Shown here piece after piece: positions 34,070-42,723 of a DNA stretch of 64,000 bases. The position numbers and the translations under genes are program-made. The DNA is from Gammaproteobacteria bacterium (lineage in GTDB: Bacteria; Pseudomonadota; Gammaproteobacteria; Pseudomonadales; Azotimanducaceae), in the NCBI GenBank assembly GCA_030425195.1, contig JAUIAV010000006.1:62001-126000 (forward strand), written 5' to 3'. Every line of letters begins with the position of its first letter. The first letter of the stretch is position 1. The notes below the pieces were generated by a model. The model searched no databases. It saw only the letters and a program-made list of their open reading frames with translations, and had not been told where the DNA came from.

Positions 34070-35728
34070 CTAGCCGGCCTGCTCCCGCAGATCGGGCAGC
34101 ATGTAACCCTTCGCGTCCAGATCGGCCCGAACCACCTTCTTGTCCATCTTGCCGGTGGAGGTGAGCGGAATGCTGTCCACGAACAGCACGTCGTCCGGCA
34201 GCTGCCACTTGGCGAAGGCGGTCGCACAATGCTCGATGACCGCTTCCGGCGTGACCTCCGCACCTTCGGTGAGCACGCAGAGCACCACGGGCCGTTCATC
34301 CCAGCGCGGATGCGGCTGCGCGACCACGCAGGCCTGGGCGATACCCGGCATGGCGACCACGTGGTTCTCCAGATCCACCGAAGAGATCCACTCACCACCG
34401 CTCTTCACCAGATCCTTCGAGCGGTCGCTGATGATCAGGTACTCCTCCGGGTCGATCTTGCCCACGTCGCCGGTGATCAGCCAGCCGTCGTGAAATTTCT
34501 CCGGCTGGGGGTTGTTGTAGTACTCGGAGCAGATCCAGGGACCCCGGATCAGAATCTCGCCCACGGACTCACCGTCGTGCGGGAGGCGGTTGAATTCCTC
34601 GTCGAAAATCTCCACCTCGATTCCGGGCATGATCTGACCGGCCTTGGCCACGTTCTCGAACTTCTCGTCCTCGGACAGATCGAGCTGAGAGCGCTTGGCG
34701 ACACGGCGCGACAACGTCGCCAGCGGGGAAGTTTCCGTCATGCCCCAGCCCTGGATCATCTCCACGCCGAAGGTGTCCCAGTACCAGCGGATCAGCGACG
34801 GCGGCGGCGCCGAGCCGCCGCAGGTGAGCCGCTCCAGCTTGGACAGGTCGTAGGCCCCCGGATTGGACTCGACGATGCCCTTGATCCCCTGCCAGATCGT
34901 CGGCACGCCGGATGAAATCGTCACATCCTCCTGGATCATCAGATCGAGCAGCCGGGCCGGATCCATGAACCGGTGCGGCAGCACCTGTTTGCAGCCGAGC
35001 ATGAGGGCGACCCAGGGCAGACCCCAGCCCATGGCATGGAACATGGGTACGATGCCGCACATGCTGTCCCGGGCCGAGACCGCGATGCTGTCGGTCATGG
35101 CGATGGTCAGGGTGTGCAGATACTGAGAACGGTGCTCGTACTCCACCCCTTTCGGGTTGCCCGTGGTGCCGCTGGTGTAGCAGAGGCCGAGGGGTGAATT
35201 CTCGTCGATGCGCGGCCATTCGTATTCCGTCGGCTTGCCGGCGATGAACGCCTCGTAGTCGATGGGATCCGGCAGATCCGTATCCCAGTTCTCGAAACCC
35301 TCTTCCACGGCAACGATGATCCGCTCCACGCTCGGCATTCTGCCCTTCAGCTTCTCGAGCAGCGGCAGGGTATCCGCGTCGGCGATGATCACCTTGTCCT
35401 GGGCGTGATCGATGATGTATTCGAGATCGTTGTCCGAGAGGCGGATGTTCAGCGTGTGCAGCACCGCACCCATGCCTGCGGCCGCATGGTAGGCCTCGAG
35501 ATGCCGGGAGCCGTTCCACATGAAGGTGCCGACCCGGTCGCCGATCTGAACACCGGCATCCTTGAGCGCATGCGCAAGCTGATGGGCCCGATCCCGGGTC
35601 TCCTTATAGGTCTGGCGTCGTACGCCTCCTTCGGTGGCGGTCACGATTTCCTCGTTCGGCGCGACCTTGGCGCCCCGATCGAGAATGTTCGACATCAACA
35701 GTGGCGTGTGCTGCATGGCCATCGGCAT
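34070..35728 (-). CDS. Long/medium-chain acyl-CoA ligase
   Basis: A 552-residue AMP-binding (ANL) enzyme that activates a carboxylic acid to its CoA thioester. Core motifs: YTSGTTGNPKGVEYEHRS near residue 180, GWGMTETSPL near 330, WLITGDVGKIDPEEYLIISDRSKDLVKSGGEWIS near 425 and the C-terminal Lys in STGKMDKK. The sequence resembles the DmdB/medium-chain ligase branch. GGAGGG upstream fits starts at 35722 or 35716 better than 35728. Substrate not determinable. Confidence 0.9.
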   Translation of the reverse strand: MPMAMQHTPLLMSNILDRGAKVAPNEEIVTATEGGVRRQTYKETRDRAHQLAHALKDAGVQIGDRVGTFMWNGSRHLEAYHAAAGMGAVLHTLNIRLSDNDLEYIIDHAQDKVIIADADTLPLLEKLKGRMPSVERIIVAVEEGFENWDTDLPDPIDYEAFIAGKPTEYEWPRIDENSPLGLCYTSGTTGNPKGVEYEHRSQYLHTLTIAMTDSIAVSARDSMCGIVPMFHAMGWGLPWVALMLGCKQVLPHRFMDPARLLDLMIQEDVTISSGVPTIWQGIKGIVESNPGAYDLSKLERLTCGGSAPPPSLIRWYWDTFGVEMIQGWGMTETSPLATLSRRVAKRSQLDLSEDEKFENVAKAGQIMPGIEVEIFDEEFNRLPHDGESVGEILIRGPWICSEYYNNPQPEKFHDGWLITGDVGKIDPEEYLIISDRSKDLVKSGGEWISSVDLENHVVAMPGIAQACVVAQPHPRWDERPVVLCVLTEGAEVTPEAVIEHCATAFAKWQLPDDVLFVDSIPLTSTGKMDKKVVRADLDAKGYMLPDLREQAG

Positions 35729-35822
35729 GCCCTCCCTTCAAACAGATACAGACAGATGTGAAGCCGGCAGTGTACCACCGGAAATCAGAAGGACAGGGTT
35801 CGGGCGGCGGCAGCGCGCTCGA

Positions 35823-37421
35823 TCAGGCGGCGTTGAAAACCAGGTCGTCGCGGAGCCGGTCCCGGACGGTTCGCAGCTCCGAATCCAGCACGTGGCCTTC
35901 CCATCCGAGCATCCCGCCCATGAGCTCGGCGGCGGCCAGAGCCACGGTCTGGGACTCACCCGGCCGGAACCAGGGCACCCGGAGACGGCGGTAGACCACG
36001 TCTTCCAGCGTGCGGGCACTTTCGACTTCGACGGCCCAGCGGACCTCCTCGGCAAAGACGCCACCGGCGATCAGCACTGGGGTTTCTCCCAGCACCTGGC
36101 TGACCTCGCTGCCGTAGAGGCGCACGAGCCTGAGTGCGACCCGCTCACTCTGGCCGTACCGCCGGGCGACCCGGTCCACTTCCGCGTTCACGTCCTCGAG
36201 CTCACCGCCAGGCAGGACGGCGAGCGGATCCTCGAGCGTCACGTCCCGCTCGAGGACCCGGCCAACCCGGTCCAGCACCTGTTCCGCCATCTTCCGGTAG
36301 CCCGTGAGCTTTCCGCCTGCGATGGAAATGAACCGTTCCGGGTGCTGCCAGATCTCGTCGCGCCGGGACATCTCCTTCGGCGCCTTGCCTTCCTCGCGGA
36401 TCAGCGGGCGCAGACCGGCCCAGCTGCCCACCACGTCGCCCGCCTCCACGTTCACATCCCGGAAATGGTCGTTCACGGGTGCCAGCAGGTAGGCGACGTC
36501 TTCCGTGGTCACCGTGGGCCAGTAGCCCGGACCACCCTCGAAGGTCGTGTCCGTGGTGCCGACATAGACCACCTGTCCGCGGGGGATCGCGAACACCGGC
36601 CGGCCATCCCGCGACGTCATCATCACCATGTTGTTCAAAGGCAGACGTTCCCTGGGCAGCGCAATGTGCACGCCTTTCGAGAGGTGCAGCTTCGGCTTCG
36701 CGCCGTCGGAACCACTGCCGCCGCCCAGCCGGATCACGTTTTCGACCCAGGGACCGGCGGCATTGACCACCACCGACGCACGGGTTTCGAGCCGCTGGCC
36801 GCCGAGCATGTCGGCCAGGGAAAGCGTCACCCCGTCCCCGCCAGCCTCGAATCCCGTCAGGCGCACGTGATTGCAGACCACGGCCCCTTTCACGGCAGCC
36901 CCACGAAGCGTCGCCACCACCAGCCGGGCATCGTCGGTCAGATACTCGCGATAGGTGCAGGCGTAGGGAAATCTGGACTGGTCCAGAAGCGGCTCCCGAG
37001 CCGCGATGTCCTTCGCTCCCCAGTTCTGATGCCGTTCCGCCCGGTCCACCGCACCCAGGCGTTCGTAGAGACTGATGCCGACCTGAAGCTTCGCCATGGC
37101 GGCCCGGGAGCTGGCCGGAACCACCATCCACTGAGGCTGGGTCAGATGAGGCGCCATGCGCTTCAGACTCTTACGCTCGAGCGCGCCTTCCCGGACCAGG
37201 CCGAAGTCGCCCATGGCCAGATAACGCAGGCCGCCATGGATGAGCTTGGTGGACCTCGAGGACGTCCCCGAGGCGAAGTCGGCGGCTTCCACCAGAAGCG
37301 TCGACAGACCGGCCAGCGCCGCGTGCCGCGCCACACCGGCACCGGTGATTCCGCCGCCGATCACTGCCAGATCAAATGTCTGATTCTGAATGGCCGCCAG
37401 ATCGCGGCCGAGGGTCGCCAT
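35823..37421 (-). CDS. glpD: Aerobic glycerol-3-phosphate dehydrogenase
   Basis: A 532-residue FAD enzyme that oxidises sn-glycerol-3-phosphate to dihydroxyacetone phosphate at the membrane, feeding quinone. Dinucleotide fold VIGGGITGAGVARHAALAGLSTLLVEAADFASGTSSRSTKLIHGGLRYL at 20-68 is diagnostic; IPRGQVVYVGTTDTTFEG near 270, GLRPLIRE near 330 and SIAGGKLTGYRKMAEQV near 365 follow. A C-terminal DAO_C domain completes the family length. AAGGAA precedes the ATG at 37421. No glpK, glpF or glpR is adjacent; the lipid-related neighbours suggest use of glycerol from lipids. Confidence 0.93.
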   Translation of the reverse strand: MATLGRDLAAIQNQTFDLAVIGGGITGAGVARHAALAGLSTLLVEAADFASGTSSRSTKLIHGGLRYLAMGDFGLVREGALERKSLKRMAPHLTQPQWMVVPASSRAAMAKLQVGISLYERLGAVDRAERHQNWGAKDIAAREPLLDQSRFPYACTYREYLTDDARLVVATLRGAAVKGAVVCNHVRLTGFEAGGDGVTLSLADMLGGQRLETRASVVVNAAGPWVENVIRLGGGSGSDGAKPKLHLSKGVHIALPRERLPLNNMVMMTSRDGRPVFAIPRGQVVYVGTTDTTFEGGPGYWPTVTTEDVAYLLAPVNDHFRDVNVEAGDVVGSWAGLRPLIREEGKAPKEMSRRDEIWQHPERFISIAGGKLTGYRKMAEQVLDRVGRVLERDVTLEDPLAVLPGGELEDVNAEVDRVARRYGQSERVALRLVRLYGSEVSQVLGETPVLIAGGVFAEEVRWAVEVESARTLEDVVYRRLRVPWFRPGESQTVALAAAELMGGMLGWEGHVLDSELRTVRDRLRDDLVFNAA

Positions 37422-37493
37422 GCGCGGTTCCTTGCGCTACCGCCAGGCCCTGAGGTCAGGTCAGGGCTGTGAAATGGACGTCATCCCCCCGGG

Positions 37494-38681
37494 TCAGCCG
37501 ACCACGCCCGCTTGCCTGAGCGCTCGAGGGTCCAGTCCCAGCTCCGTGAGGATCTCATCGCTATGCTCACCCAGGGTGGGGGCATGCCGCCGGATGGCTG
37601 CCGGGGTTCTGTCGAACCGGGCAGCCGGTCTCGGTTGCCTGATTCTACCTGCAACCGGATGATCCTGCTCAAGGATCATCTCATTGACCCGGATCTGCTC
37701 GTGCTCGAACACCTCCTGGCGCTCGAGCACCGGCGCGCAGGGCACGCCTTCCGCATCCAGCCGGTGGAGCCAGTCCGCGCTGGAACGGGTGGCCAGCACC
37801 TCCGCGGTCATGGCCAGCCGCTCCCGGACGTTGACGATGCGGTCGTTGGCTGTCCTGAAACGGGGATCGTCGAGCCACTCCTCCCGCTCCAGCGCCCGGC
37901 ACATCCCCTGCCACTCCGCATCCGACACCGCGCCGGCGGTGATGTAACCATCCGTGGTCTGGAAGATCAGATCCTGAGCAAACTGAGCCCGTGCCGCCTT
38001 CACTTCCTTACCGATGAAGGTGTACCCGCTCATCCCCTCCGGCCAGAGGTAGGCCACCATGGTATCGAGCATGGCCAGCTTCACGTGCTGTCCGCCCTGG
38101 CCGCGCTCACGGGCGAGCAGCGCCGCGGTGATGGCCTGAGCAGCGGTCACCGCCGTGGTCTTGTCCGGGATGATGGTGCGGATCATCTTCGGCCGGCCCG
38201 TCTCACCATCCTTCTGTATGTCCGCCAGCCCGGACAGGGCCTGGATGACCGGGTCATACACGCGTTTGTGTGCGTAGGGGCCCGTCTCGCCGAAACCGCT
38301 GATGGACACGTAGACGATGTCGTCGCGGATCTTCCGGACTGCGGATTCACCCAGCCCCATCCGGTCGATGGCACCGGGACGGAAGTTCTGCACGAACACG
38401 TCGGCGGTGGCGACGAGCTTCCTGAGCACGTCCATCCCCGCCTCGGTCTTCAGATCCACCGCCAGGCTCCGCTTGCTGCGATTGGCGGAGATGAACCCCG
38501 AGGTGAGCCCTTCGCGGTTCGGACCCATGAAACGCACCAGATCGCCTGCCAGCGGTTCCACCTTGATCACGTCCGCGCCCTGATCTGCGAGCATCATGGT
38601 GGCGACCGGTCCGGAGATCATGCTGGTGAGGTCGACGATCCGGATGCCGTCGAGCGGGCCTGGCGCGGTGGTCGAGATCAC
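37494..38681 (-). CDS. CaiB/BaiF family CoA-transferase
   Basis: A 395-residue class III CoA-transferase. It has GIRIVDLTSMISGPVATMMLADQGADVIKVEPLAGD at the N-terminus, NRSKRSLAVDLKTEAGMDVLRKLVATADVFVQNFRPGAIDRMGLG near 75 and DIVYVSISGFGETGPYAHKRVYDPVIQALSGL near 130. The catalytic Asp of the family lies in the latter region. GTG start at 38681 overlaps the TGA of the upstream acyl-CoA synthetase, so the two are coupled and probably act on the same acid: one activates by ATP, the other moves CoA between acids. Confidence 0.9.
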   Translation of the reverse strand: MISTTAPGPLDGIRIVDLTSMISGPVATMMLADQGADVIKVEPLAGDLVRFMGPNREGLTSGFISANRSKRSLAVDLKTEAGMDVLRKLVATADVFVQNFRPGAIDRMGLGESAVRKIRDDIVYVSISGFGETGPYAHKRVYDPVIQALSGLADIQKDGETGRPKMIRTIIPDKTTAVTAAQAITAALLARERGQGGQHVKLAMLDTMVAYLWPEGMSGYTFIGKEVKAARAQFAQDLIFQTTDGYITAGAVSDAEWQGMCRALEREEWLDDPRFRTANDRIVNVRERLAMTAEVLATRSSADWLHRLDAEGVPCAPVLERQEVFEHEQIRVNEMILEQDHPVAGRIRQPRPAARFDRTPAAIRRHAPTLGEHSDEILTELGLDPRALRQAGVVG

Positions 38682-40300
38682 TGACCGTCTCCATAGGCCG
38701 CAAGTGCCGTCCGCTTGGCCCATTTGTAGTCCGCCTTCCCGTTCGGCGCACGCTGCACCTGGTCCACGAACAGCACATGCTTCGGCAGCTTGTATCCGGC
38801 CAGGTGATCGCGGGCGAAATCGATCACAGCCGCCTCGTCGCAGTGCTCGCCCGAGTGATACGAAGCCACAGCCACCACCCGTTCTCCGAACCGTTCATCG
38901 GGCACGCCGACCACCAGGGCGTCTGCCACCGCCGGATGCCGCTTCACGGCCTCCTCAACCTCTTCGGGGAAGACTTTCTCTCCCGCGGTGTTGATGCACA
39001 CGCTGCCCCGGCCGAGGAGCGTGATGGTGCCGTCCGTTTCCACCTGGGCATAGTCGCCGGGGAAGCTGTAGCGCACGCCGTCGATCTCTCTGAACGTCTC
39101 GGCGGATTTCACCGGATCCTTGTAGTAACCGATGGGTACCGAGCCGCTCGTGGCCACCTTGCCGATCTCTCCGGAGCCCGGCTCGACCCGGCGGCCGTCA
39201 TCGGTGAAAACGGCTACCCCTTCATTCAGCTCGAACTTCGCCGTTTTCGACGCACCAGCGCGGGTGGTCACGGACGAACCCATGCCGCCCTCCGTGGAGC
39301 CCATGATGTCGTTCAGCATCATGTCGTGGTGGCGGAGCAGGCCCTGCTTGGTTTCCGAGCTCCACATGACGCCGCTCGACGTCATCCGTTCCAGCGAGGA
39401 GATGTCGTAGGCGTGGCCACGTTTTTCCGCTTCGTCCAGGGCCGCCAGCAGCGGCCGGGCGAAGGCATCCCCGACGATCACCAGGTCGGTGACGCGGTTC
39501 TCCTCCACCAGACCCCAGAGCAGGTCCGGGTCCAGGCCGAGCTTCGAGGTGAGCACCACGGTGCCGCCTGCCGACATGGGCACCATGGCGCCGAGCCACA
39601 TCCCCGTGCCATGCATCAGCGGACAGGCCACCAGGGAAACCGGTGGCCTGTCCACCCGGGCGAGATAGTCCGGGTACTCCTCGATGGTCAGCGGCGGCGG
39701 CAGCTCGCGGCTCATGGCCGACATGGCGGTGAGACCGGCACAGAACTCGCCGCCCGGATACATCACGCCCTTCGGCATGCCCGTGGTACCGCCTGTGTAG
39801 AGCATGTACACGTCCGACGCCGGCCGCTCGATCCGGGCCATGGGCTCCGACCGGCTGATGGCCGTCTCATAATCGATGGCTCCATCGAGCAGCGCTTCGG
39901 TACCGTCATCCACCTGAATGAAGACCTTCACCTTCGGCAGCTGATCGCGGATCTCCCAGATCCGCATGGCATAGGCCGCCTGGTAGACGACGGCTTCCAC
40001 GTCCGCGTTGTCGAGCAGATAGACCAGCTCGTCCGCCTTGTAGCGGTAATTCACATTGATGGGACAGCCCCGGATCTTGAACGCCCCGTACTGACTTTCC
40101 AGATACTCGGCCGAATTGTGCAGATAGGTGCCCACCTTGGAATCGACTCCCAGACCGTGATCGGTCAGCACCTGAGCGAGCCTGGCGGCCCGTGAGTCGA
40201 AATCACGCCAGAGCGTCTTCCTGCCGTCTGAAACGACTGCCACCCGGTCGCCGTGATGATCGGCCACCGTTTCCCACGCCGTCGCGAAATGGAAATCCAT
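38678..40300 (-). CDS. Acyl-CoA synthetase (AMP-binding)
   Basis: A 540-residue ANL-family ligase. Motifs: MLYTGGTTGMPKGVMYPGG near residue 165, MNDIMGSTEGGMGSS near 320, YSFPGDYAQVETDGTITLLGRGSVCINTAGEKVFPEEVEEA near 415, and the C-terminal catalytic Lys in APNGKADYKW. YTGGTTG replaces the commoner YTSGTTG, as in the acyl-CoA synthetases of steroid/fatty-acid clusters (FadD3-like). The ATG at 40300 is preferred since GGGGAGG is at proper spacing; ATG 40306 abuts that site. Overlaps the CoA-transferase. Confidence 0.9.
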   Translation of the reverse strand: MDFHFATAWETVADHHGDRVAVVSDGRKTLWRDFDSRAARLAQVLTDHGLGVDSKVGTYLHNSAEYLESQYGAFKIRGCPINVNYRYKADELVYLLDNADVEAVVYQAAYAMRIWEIRDQLPKVKVFIQVDDGTEALLDGAIDYETAISRSEPMARIERPASDVYMLYTGGTTGMPKGVMYPGGEFCAGLTAMSAMSRELPPPLTIEEYPDYLARVDRPPVSLVACPLMHGTGMWLGAMVPMSAGGTVVLTSKLGLDPDLLWGLVEENRVTDLVIVGDAFARPLLAALDEAEKRGHAYDISSLERMTSSGVMWSSETKQGLLRHHDMMLNDIMGSTEGGMGSSVTTRAGASKTAKFELNEGVAVFTDDGRRVEPGSGEIGKVATSGSVPIGYYKDPVKSAETFREIDGVRYSFPGDYAQVETDGTITLLGRGSVCINTAGEKVFPEEVEEAVKRHPAVADALVVGVPDERFGERVVAVASYHSGEHCDEAAVIDFARDHLAGYKLPKHVLFVDQVQRAPNGKADYKWAKRTALAAYGDGQ

Positions 40301-40344
40301 CCTCATCCTCCCCGAGCTTGCTTGTGCCCCATCTAACTGATTCA

Positions 40345-40372
40345 GGCGCCTGCGAACAAGTATGCACCAGGC
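40345..40372. repeat. Solo end of the 20.2-kb MITE-like repeat
   Basis: The bases GAACAAGTATGCAC at 40354-40367, within a wider similar context (GCGCCTGCGAACAAG... vs GAGCCTCTGAACAAG...), repeat the terminal inverted repeat of the element at 20203-20472. No matching opposite end was seen nearby, so it looks like a remnant. It lies upstream of the acyl-CoA synthetase start. Confidence 0.4.
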
Positions 40373-40510
40373 TATCGCGGCCTGACGCACCCGCTTCCCC
40401 GGTTGGTGCGCTTTCCGGTACGCGCACTTCTTTTAACCAACTGTTGGCCAATCTGGCCAGGGCCACCGCCGGATCCGCCGCGGAAGCCCGTACTTCCCGG
40501 GTTTTCAGAG

Positions 40511-40526
40511 TTGGCACGGCCTTTGA
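40511..40526 (+). promoter_or_regulatory. Candidate sigma-54 promoter (-24/-12)
   Basis: TTGGCACGGCCTTTGA matches the sigma-54 consensus TTGGCAC-N5-TTGC with one change in the -12 GC (GA here). The E. coli psp promoter likewise has a perfect -24 and an imperfect -12. It is followed about 30 bases later by AAGGGA and the ATG at 40556 of a small membrane protein, then a PspC-domain gene. Upstream at 40440-40470 a GTTGGCC/GGCCAGG-type partial palindrome might bind an activator. Confidence 0.5.
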
Positions 40527-40555
40527 ATACTGTGAGGGGCAAAGGGATTTTCACG

Positions 40556-40819
40556 ATGAACAGACTCAGAGAGAAGACAGTGAACACCAAGACCTCACAG
40601 ATCGAATATGGCCCCACCATCGGAGACATGCGCCTGTCGCGGCTCAGCCATCCGCGCGCATCCCTGTTCGCCATGATTCTGCTGGCGGTCGTCTTCCTGC
40701 TGTTCGGCCTGTTCGCCAGCGCGGTGGAGCCGGGTTACACACCGGCACCGGGCACCCTGAACGGGTCCATCTCTCTGATCGGTGACTGGGTCATCGCGCA
40801 TGCAGGGTTTGCAGGCTGA
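40556..40819 (+). CDS. Small single-pass membrane protein
   Basis: An 87-residue protein. The first 45 residues are polar and basic (MNRLREKTVNTKTSQIEYG), one strong hydrophobic helix follows at about 45-64 (LFAMILLAVVFLLFGLFASAV), and a short outside tail ends HAGFAG. The ATG at 40556 has AAGGGA eight bases upstream; a GTG at 40580 is an alternative. No family recognised. Its position between a candidate sigma-54 promoter and a PspC gene suggests a role in membrane-stress response, by context only. Confidence 0.65.
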   Translation: MNRLREKTVNTKTSQIEYGPTIGDMRLSRLSHPRASLFAMILLAVVFLLFGLFASAVEPGYTPAPGTLNGSISLIGDWVIAHAGFAG

Positions 40820-40850
40820 AATCACCGTGGCACAGGGAGCAGACAGAGAC

Positions 40851-41069
40851 ATGGCCAATTCGACGCTGGAACGGATCAGACAGCGGATCACGCTGGACAG
40901 CAGAGAGGGCTGGATTGCCGGCGTCTGCGCCGGAGTCGCCCGCTGGCTGAACACGGACCCGGCCTTCGTGCGGGTCGCCGTGATCATCTCGGCCCTGTTC
41001 ATGCCCAAGGTGACGATCGCGGCTTATCTGATCGCCTGGCTGGTGCTGGACGACGAACGCAGGCTCTGA
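40851..41069 (+). CDS. PspC domain protein
   Basis: A 72-residue PspC-domain protein: SREGWIAGVCAGVARWLNTDPAFVRVAVIISALFMPKVTIAAYLIAWLVLDDE, containing the family's GVCaGlA(R/E)WL and the following membrane helix. In E. coli PspC senses envelope damage with PspB and frees PspF from PspA. This copy is short, lacking the C-terminal periplasmic part, and no pspA/pspB/pspF is adjacent. The ATG at 40851 is chosen; GTG 40827 is possible. It follows the small membrane gene by 31 bases. Confidence 0.82.
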   Translation: MANSTLERIRQRITLDSREGWIAGVCAGVARWLNTDPAFVRVAVIISALFMPKVTIAAYLIAWLVLDDERRL

Positions 41070-41086
41070 ATCTGCGGAGGCCAGTC

Positions 41087-41980
41087 TCAGCAGCGGACCA
41101 GGCAGCCCCCGCCCGCGGGGACCTCTTCCGGCGCTTCCGCGGCCAGCTCTCTGAACGTGTCGGCCATCTCGCCGATGCGCTCGTACAGACGCTCCCGCTG
41201 CCGGTCAGTCAGGTTGTTGATCAGCCAGGCAGTCACTTCGCCGGCCAGCGCCTCATTGGCATCGAATACGGCCGTCAGCTCTTCCCCGTAGTAGGCTTCC
41301 CGATTCCCCGACAGCGCGGTGAATGCGCTGGCGAACGCCTCCGGATCGTGCCGTTTTTCTTTCAGCAGTTTCAGAAGATCGTTCTGCCACCGCTCGCGGT
41401 ATTCGGCCCAGAGCTCGAACTGGGGCACGTAGCGCACCGATTGCGCATCCAGATAGGCTTTCTGTTCCTTCGTCAGCCGGCCGCTGAACCGGCTCATGGT
41501 GTCCGAGTACTGTTTGGTCCATTCCGCCTGAATGTCATCCAGCGTCCGGTCGGTCTCGTCTTCCGACAGCTGTGCATTGTCTTTTTCCAGCCGCTCCGGA
41601 AGGCCTTCCACCTGTTCGTCCGTGAGTGACAGCATCATCTCGGTGACGAAAGGCAGCGTCTTTTCCTCGAAAACTTCCCACCAGGCATAGAAGGTTTCGA
41701 AGACCGACCGGACGTCTTCCGCCTCCAGCTCTTCGTCGAACCGGGCCGGTAGTGAGTCCAGATACTCCGCATAGAGCGGCAGCTCCTGCGTCCGGTGCCA
41801 GTAGTGAATGGCATCCACCTCCGCCGTGAAATACGCTTCCTGAGCATCATTCATCTGGATGTAGTCGTTTGCCGCCCAGCGGGCCAACCGGTCTGCATTG
41901 TTGTAGAGCATCTTGATGCTGCAGCCGCTGAATGTGAGCAGCATCAGGAGGACGCCGAAGATTCTGGTGCTGTGACTCAT
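41087..41980 (-). CDS. DUF6279 family lipoprotein
   Basis: A 297-residue lipoprotein. Signal IFGVLLMLLTFSGC places the lipobox Cys at about residue 20; the next residues SIKMLYNNADRLARWAANDYIQMNDAQEAYF and IHYWHRTQELPLYAEYLDSL are diagnostic of DUF6279. The rest is helical and acidic, with charged repeats (EQVEGLPERLEKDNAQLSEDE), and ends GGGCLVRC with two cysteines. No function established. The ATG at 41980 makes an ATGA overlap with the amidotransferase stop, so it is the last gene of a three-gene unit. Confidence 0.87.
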   Translation of the reverse strand: MSHSTRIFGVLLMLLTFSGCSIKMLYNNADRLARWAANDYIQMNDAQEAYFTAEVDAIHYWHRTQELPLYAEYLDSLPARFDEELEAEDVRSVFETFYAWWEVFEEKTLPFVTEMMLSLTDEQVEGLPERLEKDNAQLSEDETDRTLDDIQAEWTKQYSDTMSRFSGRLTKEQKAYLDAQSVRYVPQFELWAEYRERWQNDLLKLLKEKRHDPEAFASAFTALSGNREAYYGEELTAVFDANEALAGEVTAWLINNLTDRQRERLYERIGEMADTFRELAAEAPEEVPAGGGCLVRC

Positions 41981-42723
41981 GCGGCTTCCTTCCCGGAGCA
42001 GACGAAGCTGATGATCCAATGGCCGACCCGTTCCTCGTCCGTCTCCCGACCGAGAGAGGCAACGCCCGCCTGGAAGGTCTCCTCGCCGAGCATCTCACGG
42101 CGCATCACCATGAGGTCGCGGGAATAGTCCTTCTCGAACTCCGGATGTCCCTGCAGCGTCAGCACCTGATCCCCCATGACAAAACCGCCCACCGGGCAGA
42201 AATCACTGCTGACGATGAGCTTCGCGCCATCCGGCAGGCGGGTCACCTGATCCTTATGGCTGGAAAGCAGGTTCAGACGGCCGTTTCCGGCTTCCATCCA
42301 GGGCTCCGAGCTCACGATACGGTTCTCCTGCACACCCACCGCCCATCCCGCCCGGGCCGGTTCCGTGCGGCCGCCGAAGAAATGTGCCATGAGCTGGTGG
42401 CCGAAACAGATGCCGATCACCTTGCGGCCGGCTCTGAGGACGTCCTCCAGATAAGCCGCCAGCGCGCGGATCCAGGGCGCGTCGTCGTAAACGCTCAGCC
42501 GGCTGCCCGTGATCAGATGAGCGTCGTGCGCATCGGGTGCCGGAAACTCCGAATGACGGACGTCGTATACCGACAGCCTGAGCCGAACGGGCGGCTCGTG
42601 AGCGCGCGCCGCCTTCTCGAGCAGAGCGGTGAACATGTCCGGATAGTCACCATGCCTGCAGACGAACTGAGGCAGCACCTCGTCGGTCCGCAGAATGGCG
42701 ATATCGACCTCAGATGATTTCAA
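41977..42723 (-). CDS. Class I glutamine amidotransferase-like protein
   Basis: A 248-residue GATase. The nucleophile elbow is GKVIGICFGHQLMAHFFGG near residue 105 (Cys in ICFGH), and the His/Glu pair is in TLQGHPEFEKDYSRD near 200. The fold hydrolyses glutamine or gamma-glutamyl compounds. The start is a TTG at 42723 (SD GGAG at seven bases) inside the 3' end of the glutamine-synthetase-like gene; a downstream GTG would remove the first beta strand (VDIAILRTD). This pairing suggests a ligase/hydrolase couple for gamma-glutamyl compounds, as in polyamine catabolism (PuuA with PuuD), but this enzyme is of the class I/GMP-synthase-like type rather than PuuD. Confidence 0.86.
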   Translation of the reverse strand: MKSSEVDIAILRTDEVLPQFVCRHGDYPDMFTALLEKAARAHEPPVRLRLSVYDVRHSEFPAPDAHDAHLITGSRLSVYDDAPWIRALAAYLEDVLRAGRKVIGICFGHQLMAHFFGGRTEPARAGWAVGVQENRIVSSEPWMEAGNGRLNLLSSHKDQVTRLPDGAKLIVSSDFCPVGGFVMGDQVLTLQGHPEFEKDYSRDLMVMRREMLGEETFQAGVASLGRETDEERVGHWIISFVCSGKEAA

